Source of the DNA: DATCZS01 sp036525795
GTDB lineage: Bacteria; Actinomycetota; Acidimicrobiia; Spongiisociales; ZC4RG35
Direction: 5' to 3'
Assembly: GCA_036525795.1 (NCBI GenBank)
Contig: DATCZS010000111.1
Coordinates: forward strand, 1 to 32,034
DNA: 32,034 bases
In this document: one piece after another, positions 7,144 to 14,934 of the stretch
Layout: each line of letters opens with the position of its first letter
Numbering within the stretch: the first letter of the stretch is position 1
Notes under the pieces: generated by a model
The model's database searches: none
Told to the model about the DNA's origin: nothing
Seen by the model: only the letters and a program-made list of their open reading frames with translations
Made by a program: the position numbers and the translations under genes

Positions 7144-9171
7144 ATGGAGTGGATGAGGCGCGAGCTTCATCACCGTGACCTCGGCCTCGCCGACGAACGG
7201 GTCCTGGAGATGTACCGGGTGATGCTGACCGCCCGGAAGATCGACGACCGGATGTTCGCCCTCAACCGCCAGGGCCGGGTGCCCTTCGTGGTCGGATCCT
7301 CGGGTCACGAGGCGATCCAGGTGGCAGCCATCTACGCCCTCGACCGCGAGCGCGACTGGATCCTGCCCTACTACCGGGACATGGGCGTGGCGCTGGCGTG
7401 GGGGTTCACGCCGCTCGAGATCTTCCTGGCCACCTTCGCCCGGAAGGACGATCCGATGTCCGGGGGACGCCAGCTGCCCAACCACTGGTCGAACGAGCAG
7501 CGGCGGGTGTTCACCCAGTCCTCCACCATCGGGACGCAATACCCGCACGCCGTCGGGATCGCCCACGCCCTGAAGATGTCGGGGGACGAGAGCGTGGTGT
7601 TCGTGAGCGGGGGTGAGGGGTCGACCTCGGAGGGCGACTGGCACGAGGCGATGAACTGGGCCGGGATCCACCGGCTTCCCCTCATCTTCGTGATCGAGAA
7701 CAACCACTACGCCATCTCGGTCCCCAGCTCAGAGGAGGTCGCCGGATGCATCGCCGACCGCGCCAGAGGCTACGGCATCCCCGGCTATCTCATCGACGGC
7801 AACGATGCCCTCGGGGTCTATCGAACGATGAAGACCGCCGTCGAGAGGGCCCGGGCCGGTGAGGGGCCCACGCTGATCGAGGCCGAGACATACCGGTATT
7901 ACGCCCACACCTCCGATGACGACGACCGCCTGTACCGGACGAGGGAGGAGGTCGACGAGTGGCGACGCAACGACCCGGTGATCGCCCTCAAGCAATACCT
8001 GATCGAGGAGCGGCTCCTGTCCGAAGGGCACGAGCGCGCGCTCAACGGTGAGATCGAGGCGGAACTCGCCGCCGCAGTGACCGAGGCCGAAGACGCCCCC
8101 CGGGCGGACGACCCGTACTCCAACGTCTACACCCGGGTGATCGAACCCGGTCCCGCCATCACCGCCGTGGAGACGATCGAGTCGGGAGACGAGGTCAACC
8201 TGATCACGGCGGTGAACCGCGCCCTCCACGAGGTGATGGAGGCGTTCACCGACACCCTCGTGTTCGGGGAGGACGTCGCCGAGCGCAAGGGGGGCGTGTT
8301 CAAGGCAACCGAAGGTCTCACCGAGCGCTTCGGCAAGTCGCGTTGCTTCAACACGCCTCTGGCCGAGGCCTCGATCATCGGGAGCGCCGTCGGGTTTGCC
8401 GCGGCGGGCCGGCGGCCCATCCCGGAGATCCAGTTTGCCGACTACATCCACCCGGCGTTCGACCAGATCGTCTCGGAGGTCGCCCGCATCGCCTACCGCT
8501 CTGACGGACGATGGAACTGCCCGGTGGTGATACGCACGCCGTTCGGGGGCGGCATCCACGGCGCCCTGTACCACTCGCAATCGGTCGAAGCGTTCTACAC
8601 CCACGTTCCCGGCCTCAAGGTCGTCGTGCCGTCCACGCCCGCAGACGTCAAAGGCCTGCTGTTCGCCGCGGTCGAGGACCCCGACCCGGTTCTCTTCCTG
8701 GAGCCCAAGAAGCTGTACCGGCTCGCCAAGGGCCTGTACCCGAACGCAGAGCACGTGGTTCCGCTCGGTCGCGCCGCGATCCGGACGAAGGGCGAAGACA
8801 TCACGATTCTCGCCTACGGGGCGATGGCACACTTCGCCGTCGAGGCCGCCTCGAAGCTCGACAGTTTGGGCATCTCGGCAGAAGTGATCGATCTTCGCAG
8901 TTTGAAACCTCTCGACTGGCCCACCATCGAGGCCTCCGTGCAGAAGACGAGCCGGGTACTGATCGTGCACGAGGACAATGAATTCGCCGGCTACGGGGCG
9001 GAGCTCGCGGCCCAGATCGCAGACAAGGCCTTCGAGTGGCTCGACGCTCCGATCCGCAGGTACGCGCTGGCAGACATCCCCGGCTTCCCGTACGCCAATG
9101 AGCTCGAGGAGATGGTGTACCCCAATCCGGAGGGCATCGTCGCTCACGCCCAAGAGGTGGTGAAGTACTGA
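7144..9171 (+). CDS. Fused alpha-beta E1 of branched-chain 2-oxoacid dehydrogenase
   Basis: A 675-aa thiamine-diphosphate enzyme in which the E1 alpha and beta subunits are one chain. Residues about 1-330 are the alpha half. They hold the cofactor motif GGEGSTSEGD near 156-165, with Glu in the usual GDG position, closed by ENN at 185-187. Residues from about 345 are the beta half (FGEDVAERKGGVF, FNTPLAEASIIG, HSQSVEAFYTHVPGLKVV), ending in the transketolase C-terminal domain (IDLRSLKPLDW). The enzyme decarboxylates 2-oxoacids and passes the acyl group to a lipoyl E2, feeding acyl-CoA for catabolism or branched fatty acid priming. The leucine dehydrogenase just upstream makes the substrate, which favours branched-chain acids over pyruvate. 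No E2 or E3 gene follows; argS does. Confidence 0.88.
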   Translation: MEWMRRELHHRDLGLADERVLEMYRVMLTARKIDDRMFALNRQGRVPFVVGSSGHEAIQVAAIYALDRERDWILPYYRDMGVALAWGFTPLEIFLATFARKDDPMSGGRQLPNHWSNEQRRVFTQSSTIGTQYPHAVGIAHALKMSGDESVVFVSGGEGSTSEGDWHEAMNWAGIHRLPLIFVIENNHYAISVPSSEEVAGCIADRARGYGIPGYLIDGNDALGVYRTMKTAVERARAGEGPTLIEAETYRYYAHTSDDDDRLYRTREEVDEWRRNDPVIALKQYLIEERLLSEGHERALNGEIEAELAAAVTEAEDAPRADDPYSNVYTRVIEPGPAITAVETIESGDEVNLITAVNRALHEVMEAFTDTLVFGEDVAERKGGVFKATEGLTERFGKSRCFNTPLAEASIIGSAVGFAAAGRRPIPEIQFADYIHPAFDQIVSEVARIAYRSDGRWNCPVVIRTPFGGGIHGALYHSQSVEAFYTHVPGLKVVVPSTPADVKGLLFAAVEDPDPVLFLEPKKLYRLAKGLYPNAEHVVPLGRAAIRTKGEDITILAYGAMAHFAVEAASKLDSLGISAEVIDLRSLKPLDWPTIEASVQKTSRVLIVHEDNEFAGYGAELAAQIADKAFEWLDAPIRRYALADIPGFPYANELEEMVYPNPEGIVAHAQEVVKY

Positions 9172-9209
9172 TCGACGCCGGCCGGGATGGCGCGATGCCC
9201 GAGACTCCC

Positions 9210-9215
9210 TATCCT
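9210..9215 (+). promoter_or_regulatory. -10 element (TATCCT) before argS
   Basis: TATCCT ends eight bases before the argS ATG at 9224, and no Shine-Dalgarno intervenes. This suggests a separate leaderless promoter in the 52-bp gap after the E1 gene, so argS need not depend on the upstream operon. Confidence 0.4.
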
Positions 9216-9223
9216 CGACAGCC

Positions 9224-10987
9224 ATGTCGATCCTCACCGACCTGAGCACGCTGGTCGGCGACGCATTCGCCCGTACCGGCCTCGATCGCGCCTACGGCGA
9301 GGTGGTGGTCTCACAACGGCCCGAACTCGCCGACTACCAGTGCAACGGGGCCCTCGCAGCCGCCAAGGGGGCCGGTCGCAATCCGCGCGAGCTGGCTGCC
9401 GAGATCGGGGAGATGATCGAGGCCGACCCGAGGCTGGCGGCCGCAGAGGTGGCCGGGCCCGGCTTCCTCAACCTACGCGTCGCCGACGCGTACCTCGCCG
9501 AGACGCTGGAGGACATGCACGGCGACGACCGCCTGTCGATCGCCCCCACCGACCGTCCCCAATCGGTGGTCGTCGACTACGCCGGGCCGAATGTTGCCAA
9601 AGCGATGCACGTCGGCCACATCCGCGCCACCATCATCGGGGACTCACTCGCCCGGCTGTTCGCGTTTCTCGGCCACCGCGTCACCCGCGATCCCCACTTC
9701 GGCGACTGGGGGCGGCAGATGGGATTGCTGATCGCCGCGATCGAGGACCGCCGGCCCGACCTGCCCTATTTCGACGACACCGCCACCGAGTTCCCGACTG
9801 TCTCACCGGTGACGCTCGACGATCTCCAGCGCCTCTACCCGGAGGCCGACGAACGCGCCCGCGCCGACGACGCCTTCGATGAGCGCGCCAGACTGGCCAC
9901 GGTGGCCCTGCAGCAGGGTCGAGCCGGGTATCGGGCGCTCTGGCGGCACATGAAGTCTGTCTCCGAGGCGAGCCAGCGGGTCGACTTCGCCGACCTCGGC
10001 GTGGAGTTCGACCTCTGGTACGGGGAGTCTGATGTCCACGAACGCATCGAGCCGATGATCGAGGAGATGCGCCGGCGGGGGGTGGTCGAGGAGAGCCGCG
10101 GCGCCGAGATCGTGAGAGTGGACCTCCCGGACGACACGCGGGAACTGCCTCCACTCATCCTCACCACCTCGGTCGGCGGCTACCTCTACTCCACCACCGA
10201 CCTCGCCACCCTCGAGATGCGAGTCGACGAGCTCGCCGCCGACCTGATCCTCTACGTGGTGGATGCCCGCCAGGGAGACCACTTCGAACAGGTCTTCCGG
10301 GCGTCGCGCAAGGCCGGGATCGCCCCGGAGCACGTCACCCTGGAACACATCAAGTTCGGGACCATGAACGGGCCGGACGGAAAGCCGTTCAAGACCAGGG
10401 AGGGAGGCGTGGTGCGCCTGCGCGACCTGATCGACATGGTCCACGCCGCCGCCACCACCCGCCTCGAAGAGGCCGAGATCGCCGCCGGCTACCCGGCGGA
10501 GGAGCGGGTGGCGATCGCACGCTCGGTGGGGATCGCAGCCCTCAAGTTCGCCGACCTCATCAACAACCGCGCCTCGGACTACATCTTCGACCTCGATCGA
10601 TTCACGTCGTTCGAGGGGAAGACCGGTCCGTACCTCCAGTACGGAGCGGTGCGAATGTCTTCGATCCTGCGCAACGCCACGAACGCCGGACTCGCCGCAG
10701 CAGCCGTGGGAGCGCCGACGGAACCCGCCGAACGAGCCTTGATGCTCGAACTGCTGAAGCTGCCCGAGATCGTGCACCGGGCCACCGAACTGCGGGCACC
10801 GAACCACGTCGCCGAGTACGCGTTCAACCTGACAGGAGCGTTCAACCGCTTCTACGACTCGTGCCACATCCTCTCGGAACCCGATCCGGATCGGCGTTCC
10901 TCGTGGCTCGGACTGGTCGAGACGACCCGGGCTGTCGTCGGCACGACCCTCGACCTGCTGGGAATCGACGTCCCCGATCGGATGTGA
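9224..10987 (+). CDS. argS: Arginyl-tRNA synthetase
   Basis: A 587-aa class I aminoacyl-tRNA synthetase that charges tRNA-Arg. The N-terminal Add-1 domain (residues 1-105) is followed by the catalytic domain with the ArgRS form of the HIGH motif in GPNVAKAMHVGHIRATIIGD (HVGH at about 129-132). The KMSKS-equivalent loop is GKPFKTREGGVVRLRDL, without a canonical KMSKS, as in many ArgRS. The C-terminal anticodon-binding DALR domain starts near residue 460 (FEGKTGPYLQYGAVRMSSIL) and ends in the usual LLGIDVPDRM. Length matches the family. The stop overlaps the GTG start of the next gene, so the two are translationally coupled. Confidence 0.96.
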   Translation: MSILTDLSTLVGDAFARTGLDRAYGEVVVSQRPELADYQCNGALAAAKGAGRNPRELAAEIGEMIEADPRLAAAEVAGPGFLNLRVADAYLAETLEDMHGDDRLSIAPTDRPQSVVVDYAGPNVAKAMHVGHIRATIIGDSLARLFAFLGHRVTRDPHFGDWGRQMGLLIAAIEDRRPDLPYFDDTATEFPTVSPVTLDDLQRLYPEADERARADDAFDERARLATVALQQGRAGYRALWRHMKSVSEASQRVDFADLGVEFDLWYGESDVHERIEPMIEEMRRRGVVEESRGAEIVRVDLPDDTRELPPLILTTSVGGYLYSTTDLATLEMRVDELAADLILYVVDARQGDHFEQVFRASRKAGIAPEHVTLEHIKFGTMNGPDGKPFKTREGGVVRLRDLIDMVHAAATTRLEEAEIAAGYPAEERVAIARSVGIAALKFADLINNRASDYIFDLDRFTSFEGKTGPYLQYGAVRMSSILRNATNAGLAAAAVGAPTEPAERALMLELLKLPEIVHRATELRAPNHVAEYAFNLTGAFNRFYDSCHILSEPDPDRRSSWLGLVETTRAVVGTTLDLLGIDVPDRM

Positions 10988-11889
10988 CCCCCATGCGCGG
11001 CGCCCATGCCGTCCGCCCCGGGCGGCCGGATGATCTCCCGGCCATCGCCGAGTTCACCCGTGAGACGTTCACCTGGGGCGACTACGTCACCGAGGCCTTC
11101 CTGCGATGGCTGGAGGATCCGGAATCTCGGGTTCTCGTCGCCGTCGCGGACGACGATCGGCCGATCGGCCTTGGGCGGGCGGTCATGTTGTCCGCGAACG
11201 AGGCATGGCTCCACGGGGCCCGCGTCCATCCGGATCACCGGCGCACCGGGGTCGGGTCGACGCTCAACGATGCCCTGCTGGCGTGGGCGGCGGCCCGGGG
11301 GGCGATCGTCGCCCGCCTGTTGATCGAGGAGTGGAACGAGGGCGCCCAGCGCCAGGTCGAGGCACTCGGCTACCGAAAGGTCACCGGCTGGACCTCGGCC
11401 ACGCTCCCTGTGGGCGGAGAGGTCGATCCCCGGACGAACGGCGGAAAGCGGGTTCCCGGCGATGAACGCCTCGGCCCGGGGTCTCGTGCCGAGATCGACC
11501 CCGCCTGGATCGCCTGGCTGTCGAGTGACAGCGCCGCCGCCGGACGCCAGCTGTTCCCGGTCGGATGGCACTTCCGGAAGATGACCCGCCATGACGTCGA
11601 AGCGGCAGCCAGGGCAGGCGCCCTCTGGCACAGCCCGTCAGGCTGGGTGATCGCCACCCCCGACGACGACCAGCTCCTGGTGCCGTGGGTCGTGACCAGC
11701 GACCTCGACATCGATCGCCTGCTGCGGGCGCTGGTCGATCGGGCCGAGCGACTCTCCGTCGCGCGAATCCGGATCATGGTGCCTCGCACATCCTGGATGG
11801 AAGACGCCCTCATGCGGGCCGGGTGGGGGGACCAGCCCATGAGCGTGTGGGCGAAAGGAATCCAGGCACAGGGGACCGCACCTCGGTGA
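10984..11889 (+). CDS. GNAT family acetyltransferase, two-domain
   Basis: A 301-aa protein. Residues about 7-145 form a GNAT fold with the acetyl-CoA motif A (ARVHPDHRRTGVGSTLNDAL, containing R-x-x-G-x-G) and a typical C-terminal GNAT strand (EALGYRKV). The second half, ending DALMRAGWGDQPMSVWAKG, resembles a degenerate GNAT-like domain without a clear cofactor motif. The acetylated substrate is unknown. The GTG at 10984 overlaps the argS stop in a GTGA; an ATG at 10993 is the alternative start. Coupling to argS may only reflect shared expression, and no function in tRNA metabolism should be inferred. It converges on the methyltransferase gene, with 23 bp between stops. Confidence 0.8.
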   Translation: MTPMRGAHAVRPGRPDDLPAIAEFTRETFTWGDYVTEAFLRWLEDPESRVLVAVADDDRPIGLGRAVMLSANEAWLHGARVHPDHRRTGVGSTLNDALLAWAAARGAIVARLLIEEWNEGAQRQVEALGYRKVTGWTSATLPVGGEVDPRTNGGKRVPGDERLGPGSRAEIDPAWIAWLSSDSAAAGRQLFPVGWHFRKMTRHDVEAAARAGALWHSPSGWVIATPDDDQLLVPWVVTSDLDIDRLLRALVDRAERLSVARIRIMVPRTSWMEDALMRAGWGDQPMSVWAKGIQAQGTAPR

Positions 11890-11915
11890 CGGCCCTCGCC
11901 CTGTGGGCGCCGTCA
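11887..11915. terminator. Inverted repeat spanning two convergent stop codons
   Basis: TGACGGC (11887-11893) and GCCGTCA (11909-11915) form 7-bp perfect arms, with a further CCC/GGG pairing inside the 15-base loop. The left arm begins with the acetyltransferase TGA and the right arm ends with the methyltransferase stop on the other strand. It could act as a bidirectional hairpin terminator, but neither strand has a U-tract, so confidence is low. Confidence 0.3.
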
Positions 11916-13079
11916 GATCTCGGCGCCGATGATCACCACCGGGTCGGTGCCGATGCGGGTCAGGATGAGCACCCGGTGCTCGGAACCGTCCAGGCGGAGC
12001 ATGCGACGGAGATCCTCCGGCTCGATCGGTGATCCCCGCTTCTTGATGGTGACCGAGCCGACCCCGAGCGAGCGCAGGCGCGCCCGCAGCGGCTTGAGCG
12101 AGAACGGCATCACCGACTCCACCTCGTACGGGCGTCCGAACGGGCTGTCGGGAACGCGATCGAGGGTGAGATAGGCGATCCGCTCGTCGATCATCCGGGC
12201 GCCGATCTCGGCGGCCAGATGGCGAACGAGACCCGCTCTGATGATGGCCGGATCCGGTTCGAAGATCACCGCACCCGGCGCAGCGACCAGCACCGCAGCC
12301 GGATCGCCTCCGGGAACGAATCGACCCACCCCGATCAGCGACGCACTCGTGGCCGCAGGGGTTCTCCCCTCTCCGAACCACAGCACGCACTCCTTCAACT
12401 CTCCTCCCAGCGACACGAACTCTGCCTCTGCCGTCGTTGGCAGGAATGATCGGTCGATGCCAGGGGCGGTCTTGACCGCCCCGACCCTGGCCTCCCGGGC
12501 GATGTCGACTGCGATTCCCAGCGCGGGCTGGAACGAACCTGGATCGAACGTACGCCTGCGGTCGACGCGCCTGGCGGGGTCGAGGAGGACTGCATCGGGG
12601 GACCGGGACCAGCACGGAGTGGTGGCATCCCCCACGACACCGTGGAAGGTCCCCCCGTACGCGCCCACATTGTGCGCCGCCATTGCCACCCTGGCCGGAT
12701 CGCGGTCGAGGCCGACCACCGGTGACACCGAAGCGAGCGCGATCGAGTCACCCCCGACCCCACATCCGATGTCGAGGATCAGATCGGGGCCGCATCGGGC
12801 GAATCGCTCCGCCCGGTGCCGGGCCACCGGCTCCGAGGTCGCCTGCTCGAGCCCGGCCCGGTCGAAGAGCATCTGGTCTGCTCGCTCGAACTTGGCGCGG
12901 CCGGAGGCCCGGAGACGGACGGTCTCGACCACGGCGGCCGCCAGGCCGGGGTCGAGTCGGCGGCGGAGGTCGGTGAGCATCCCTAGCAACCGGTGGTCCT
13001 CCACCGACTCCGCCGGCACGCCGCTGATGGCGGAACGCCCTGCGTCCGATCTCAGAAAACGGATCGTGTCGAGGTCCAC
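11913..13079 (-). CDS. Class I SAM methyltransferase with THUMP-like C-terminal domain
   Basis: A 388-aa protein found as a family in actinobacteria. The N-terminal about 90 residues are helical. The Rossmann methyltransferase core then has the SAM-binding motif I LILDIGCGVGGDSIALA (residues about 100-116), an acidic residue after strand 2 (VVGLDRD), and a DAVLLDPARR motif in the position of the catalytic loop. The C-terminal 70 residues, with the SVTIKKRG segment, match the THUMP-like domain that follows such cores, which suggests RNA as substrate, though the target is not known. The GTG at 13079 lies four bases after the stop of the upstream membrane-protein gene, so the two are co-transcribed. 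I am confident of the fold, less so of the substrate. Confidence 0.8.
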   Translation of the reverse strand: MDLDTIRFLRSDAGRSAISGVPAESVEDHRLLGMLTDLRRRLDPGLAAAVVETVRLRASGRAKFERADQMLFDRAGLEQATSEPVARHRAERFARCGPDLILDIGCGVGGDSIALASVSPVVGLDRDPARVAMAAHNVGAYGGTFHGVVGDATTPCWSRSPDAVLLDPARRVDRRRTFDPGSFQPALGIAVDIAREARVGAVKTAPGIDRSFLPTTAEAEFVSLGGELKECVLWFGEGRTPAATSASLIGVGRFVPGGDPAAVLVAAPGAVIFEPDPAIIRAGLVRHLAAEIGARMIDERIAYLTLDRVPDSPFGRPYEVESVMPFSLKPLRARLRSLGVGSVTIKKRGSPIEPEDLRRMLRLDGSEHRVLILTRIGTDPVVIIGAEI

Positions 13080-13083
13080 CCGA

Positions 13084-13692
13084 TCAAAGCGGTGCGTCGA
13101 AGGTCACCAGGGCGGCGACCAGCCAGATCACGTACAGCACCGGCACGTCGAGCGAGAACCCCCAGTCGAGCCGGGCGAGCCCCATTCGCAGCCCCCAGGC
13201 CACCGGAACACCCACCAGTGCGGTGAAGAGTCCGGCTGCTCCACACGCCCGGATCACCTCCTGGGCCACGCCGAAGGCGACGTTCAGGTCGAGCACCAGG
13301 GGCTCGAGCTGTGAGGCGGCCGTCAACAACAGCACGGCGACTCCCACCATGAACACCAGCCTGCCGATGGCGACCTCGAGCGACGGATAGCGGGCGGTGG
13401 CCCTGGTCGACCCGTAGCCGCCCTCGGAGGCGATTCCCAGCGCGAACGCGCCCAGCACCGCGATCACGAGGGCGGTGCCGAGCATCGCGCCCGTGCTCAA
13501 CTCGAATCCGATCGCGAAAAAGCCGAACCCATCGGCCAGGACCGCCACCGCCAACCCCACAAGTCCGGTTCCGACCACCAGCATGCCCACGTCGAGGGCG
13601 GTGCGGAACGTTCCCAGCATCAAACCCAGGTAGTAGCGAAACGGCTGAGGGTGCGCCCCGAGCATCTCCTTCGAGTCGATCGCCTTCGTCAC
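13084..13692 (-). CDS. Integral membrane protein, function unknown
   Basis: A 202-aa hydrophobic protein with about five membrane segments, starting near residues 28-50 (LGTFRTALDVGMLVVGTGLV) and ending with VPVLYVIWLVAALVTF at the C-terminus. A polar stretch between the second and third segments (EGGYGSTRATARYPSLE) is probably a loop. I do not recognise a family or any transport signature. The GTG start at 13692 is preceded at seven bases by TACGCT, the same -10 hexamer found before two other genes here. It is the first gene of a two-gene operon with the THUMP-like methyltransferase. Confidence 0.65.
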   Translation of the reverse strand: MTKAIDSKEMLGAHPQPFRYYLGLMLGTFRTALDVGMLVVGTGLVGLAVAVLADGFGFFAIGFELSTGAMLGTALVIAVLGAFALGIASEGGYGSTRATARYPSLEVAIGRLVFMVGVAVLLLTAASQLEPLVLDLNVAFGVAQEVIRACGAAGLFTALVGVPVAWGLRMGLARLDWGFSLDVPVLYVIWLVAALVTFDAPL

Positions 13693-13699
13693 GAGCGGC

Positions 13700-13705
13700 A
13701 GCGTA
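13700..13705 (-). promoter_or_regulatory. -10 element (TACGCT, minus strand)
   Basis: On the minus strand TACGCT ends seven bases before the GTG at 13692. It is identical in sequence and nearly identical in spacing to the elements at 1251-1256 and 18715-18720. No -35 consensus is visible. Confidence 0.45.
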
Positions 13706-13929
13706 CTCGCAAGGCCGTCTCGGTCGCCGACGCGAGGGGAAGGGCGGCCCTGCGATGCTCGCTCCCCCGGTCGGGGCTAGCCTTCGACAGGGAGGAAAAC
13801 CGGCGGGGCAGACCGCCCACGAGGCACGTTCGGCGACTCGCCGGTTCCTTGCCGACCGAGACAGAACCAGCTCGCCGACCGGATCGCGGCCCAGACCACG
13901 ACCGGGGCGGCCCACGACGAGGAGCGACG
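13706..13929. other. Divergent intergenic region with possible leader
   Basis: This gap separates the minus-strand membrane gene from the hydroxyacid dehydrogenase. On the plus strand TAGCCT (13778-13783) could be a -10. AGGGAGG (13789-13795) resembles a Shine-Dalgarno but no start codon follows at a usable distance. A GGCGG/CCGCC hairpin (13802-13817) and a 13-bp symmetric CGGCGACTCGCCG (13831-13843) follow. The true Shine-Dalgarno of the next gene, GAGGAG, is at 13919-13924. None of the internal elements is strong enough to name. Confidence 0.3.
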
Positions 13930-14892
13930 ATGAGCACACCAGTGGTGGCGGTGACCGACACCGTGTTCCCTGACCTCGAACCCGCCAAGAGGGCACTGGC
14001 CGCCGCCGGAGCAGAGCTGCGTCTGGCCTCCGGGTCCAGTCCGGAAGCGATCCTCGAGGTGGCGGCGGACGCCGATGGGCTCTTGGTGACGTACGCCAAG
14101 ATCACGCCCGAGGTCATCGCAGGACTGACGCGGTGCAAGGTCATCGGGCGATTCGGCATCGGGGTCGACAACATCGACCTCCCCGCCGCCCGGGAGGCGG
14201 GGATCGTCGTCACATACGCTCCCGTCTACTGCCTCGACGAGGTCTCCGACCACACCATGGCGCTGCTGCTCTCCTTGGTCAGGAAGATCCCGTACGCCAA
14301 CAGACTGGTGCGCGCCGGCCGCTGGGAGATGCCCGCCGTCGTCCCGATCGCCCGCCTGCGCGGCCGCACCCTCGGCCTGGTCGGACTGGGCAACATCCCC
14401 CAGCGCCTCGCCCCCAAGGCCCAGGCATTCGGGCTCGAGGTGATCTCGTCGGATCCGTTCGCACCTGACGACGTCTTCGAGCGTCTCGGCGTGGAACGGG
14501 TCGAGTTCGACGAACTGCTCGCCAGATCCGACTACATCTCGATCCATGCACCGCTCACGCCCCAGACCGCCAACATGTTCGGGGCCGAGGCCTTCGCCAA
14601 GATGAAACCGGATGCGCTGCTCATCAACACCGCCCGCGGTCCGCTCGTCGACGTCGAGGCGCTGGCCGACGCCCTCGAAGCAGGCGAGGTGGGAGGAGCC
14701 GGCCTGGACGTGCTTCCCACGGAGCCGCCGGATGCATCGCTTCGGCTGCTCGGCAGAGACGACGTGATCCTCACCCCGCACACCGGCTTCTACTCCGAGG
14801 ACGCCCTCCTCGACTTGCAGACGACGGTCGCAACGGACGTGGCGACGGTCCTGGTGGGAGGGACTCCCCGGTTCCCGGTGGCTCCGCGGTGA
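13930..14892 (+). CDS. NAD-dependent 2-hydroxyacid dehydrogenase
   Basis: A 320-aa D-isomer-specific 2-hydroxyacid dehydrogenase, of the phosphoglycerate dehydrogenase/CtBP type without an ACT domain. The catalytic Arg236 (NTARGPLVD), Glu265 (LPTEPPD) and His284 (LTPHTGF) are all present. The nucleotide-binding loop reads VGLGNIPQR, so the third glycine of GxGxxG is Pro157. Asp175 ends the next strand and favours NAD(H). It reduces a 2-oxoacid such as glyoxylate or hydroxypyruvate, or oxidises the matching D-2-hydroxyacid. The ATG at 13930 follows a GAGGAG site by five bases. glcDEF starts 42 bp downstream on the same strand, implying a shared substrate pool, for example glycolate/glyoxylate or D-lactate. 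Confidence 0.85.
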   Translation: MSTPVVAVTDTVFPDLEPAKRALAAAGAELRLASGSSPEAILEVAADADGLLVTYAKITPEVIAGLTRCKVIGRFGIGVDNIDLPAAREAGIVVTYAPVYCLDEVSDHTMALLLSLVRKIPYANRLVRAGRWEMPAVVPIARLRGRTLGLVGLGNIPQRLAPKAQAFGLEVISSDPFAPDDVFERLGVERVEFDELLARSDYISIHAPLTPQTANMFGAEAFAKMKPDALLINTARGPLVDVEALADALEAGEVGGAGLDVLPTEPPDASLRLLGRDDVILTPHTGFYSEDALLDLQTTVATDVATVLVGGTPRFPVAPR

Positions 14893-14934
14893 CCGACGCC
14901 CGGCAGCGATGACCTGGAGAGCGGGGGCACCCCG

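Noticed and set aside
6361..9249. Long open frames antisense to leucine dehydrogenase and the E1 gene (about 450 and 500 codons)
   Set aside because: They mirror well-conserved enzymes on the other strand, have His/Arg/Gly-rich low-complexity products and no homology; high GC keeps antisense frames open.
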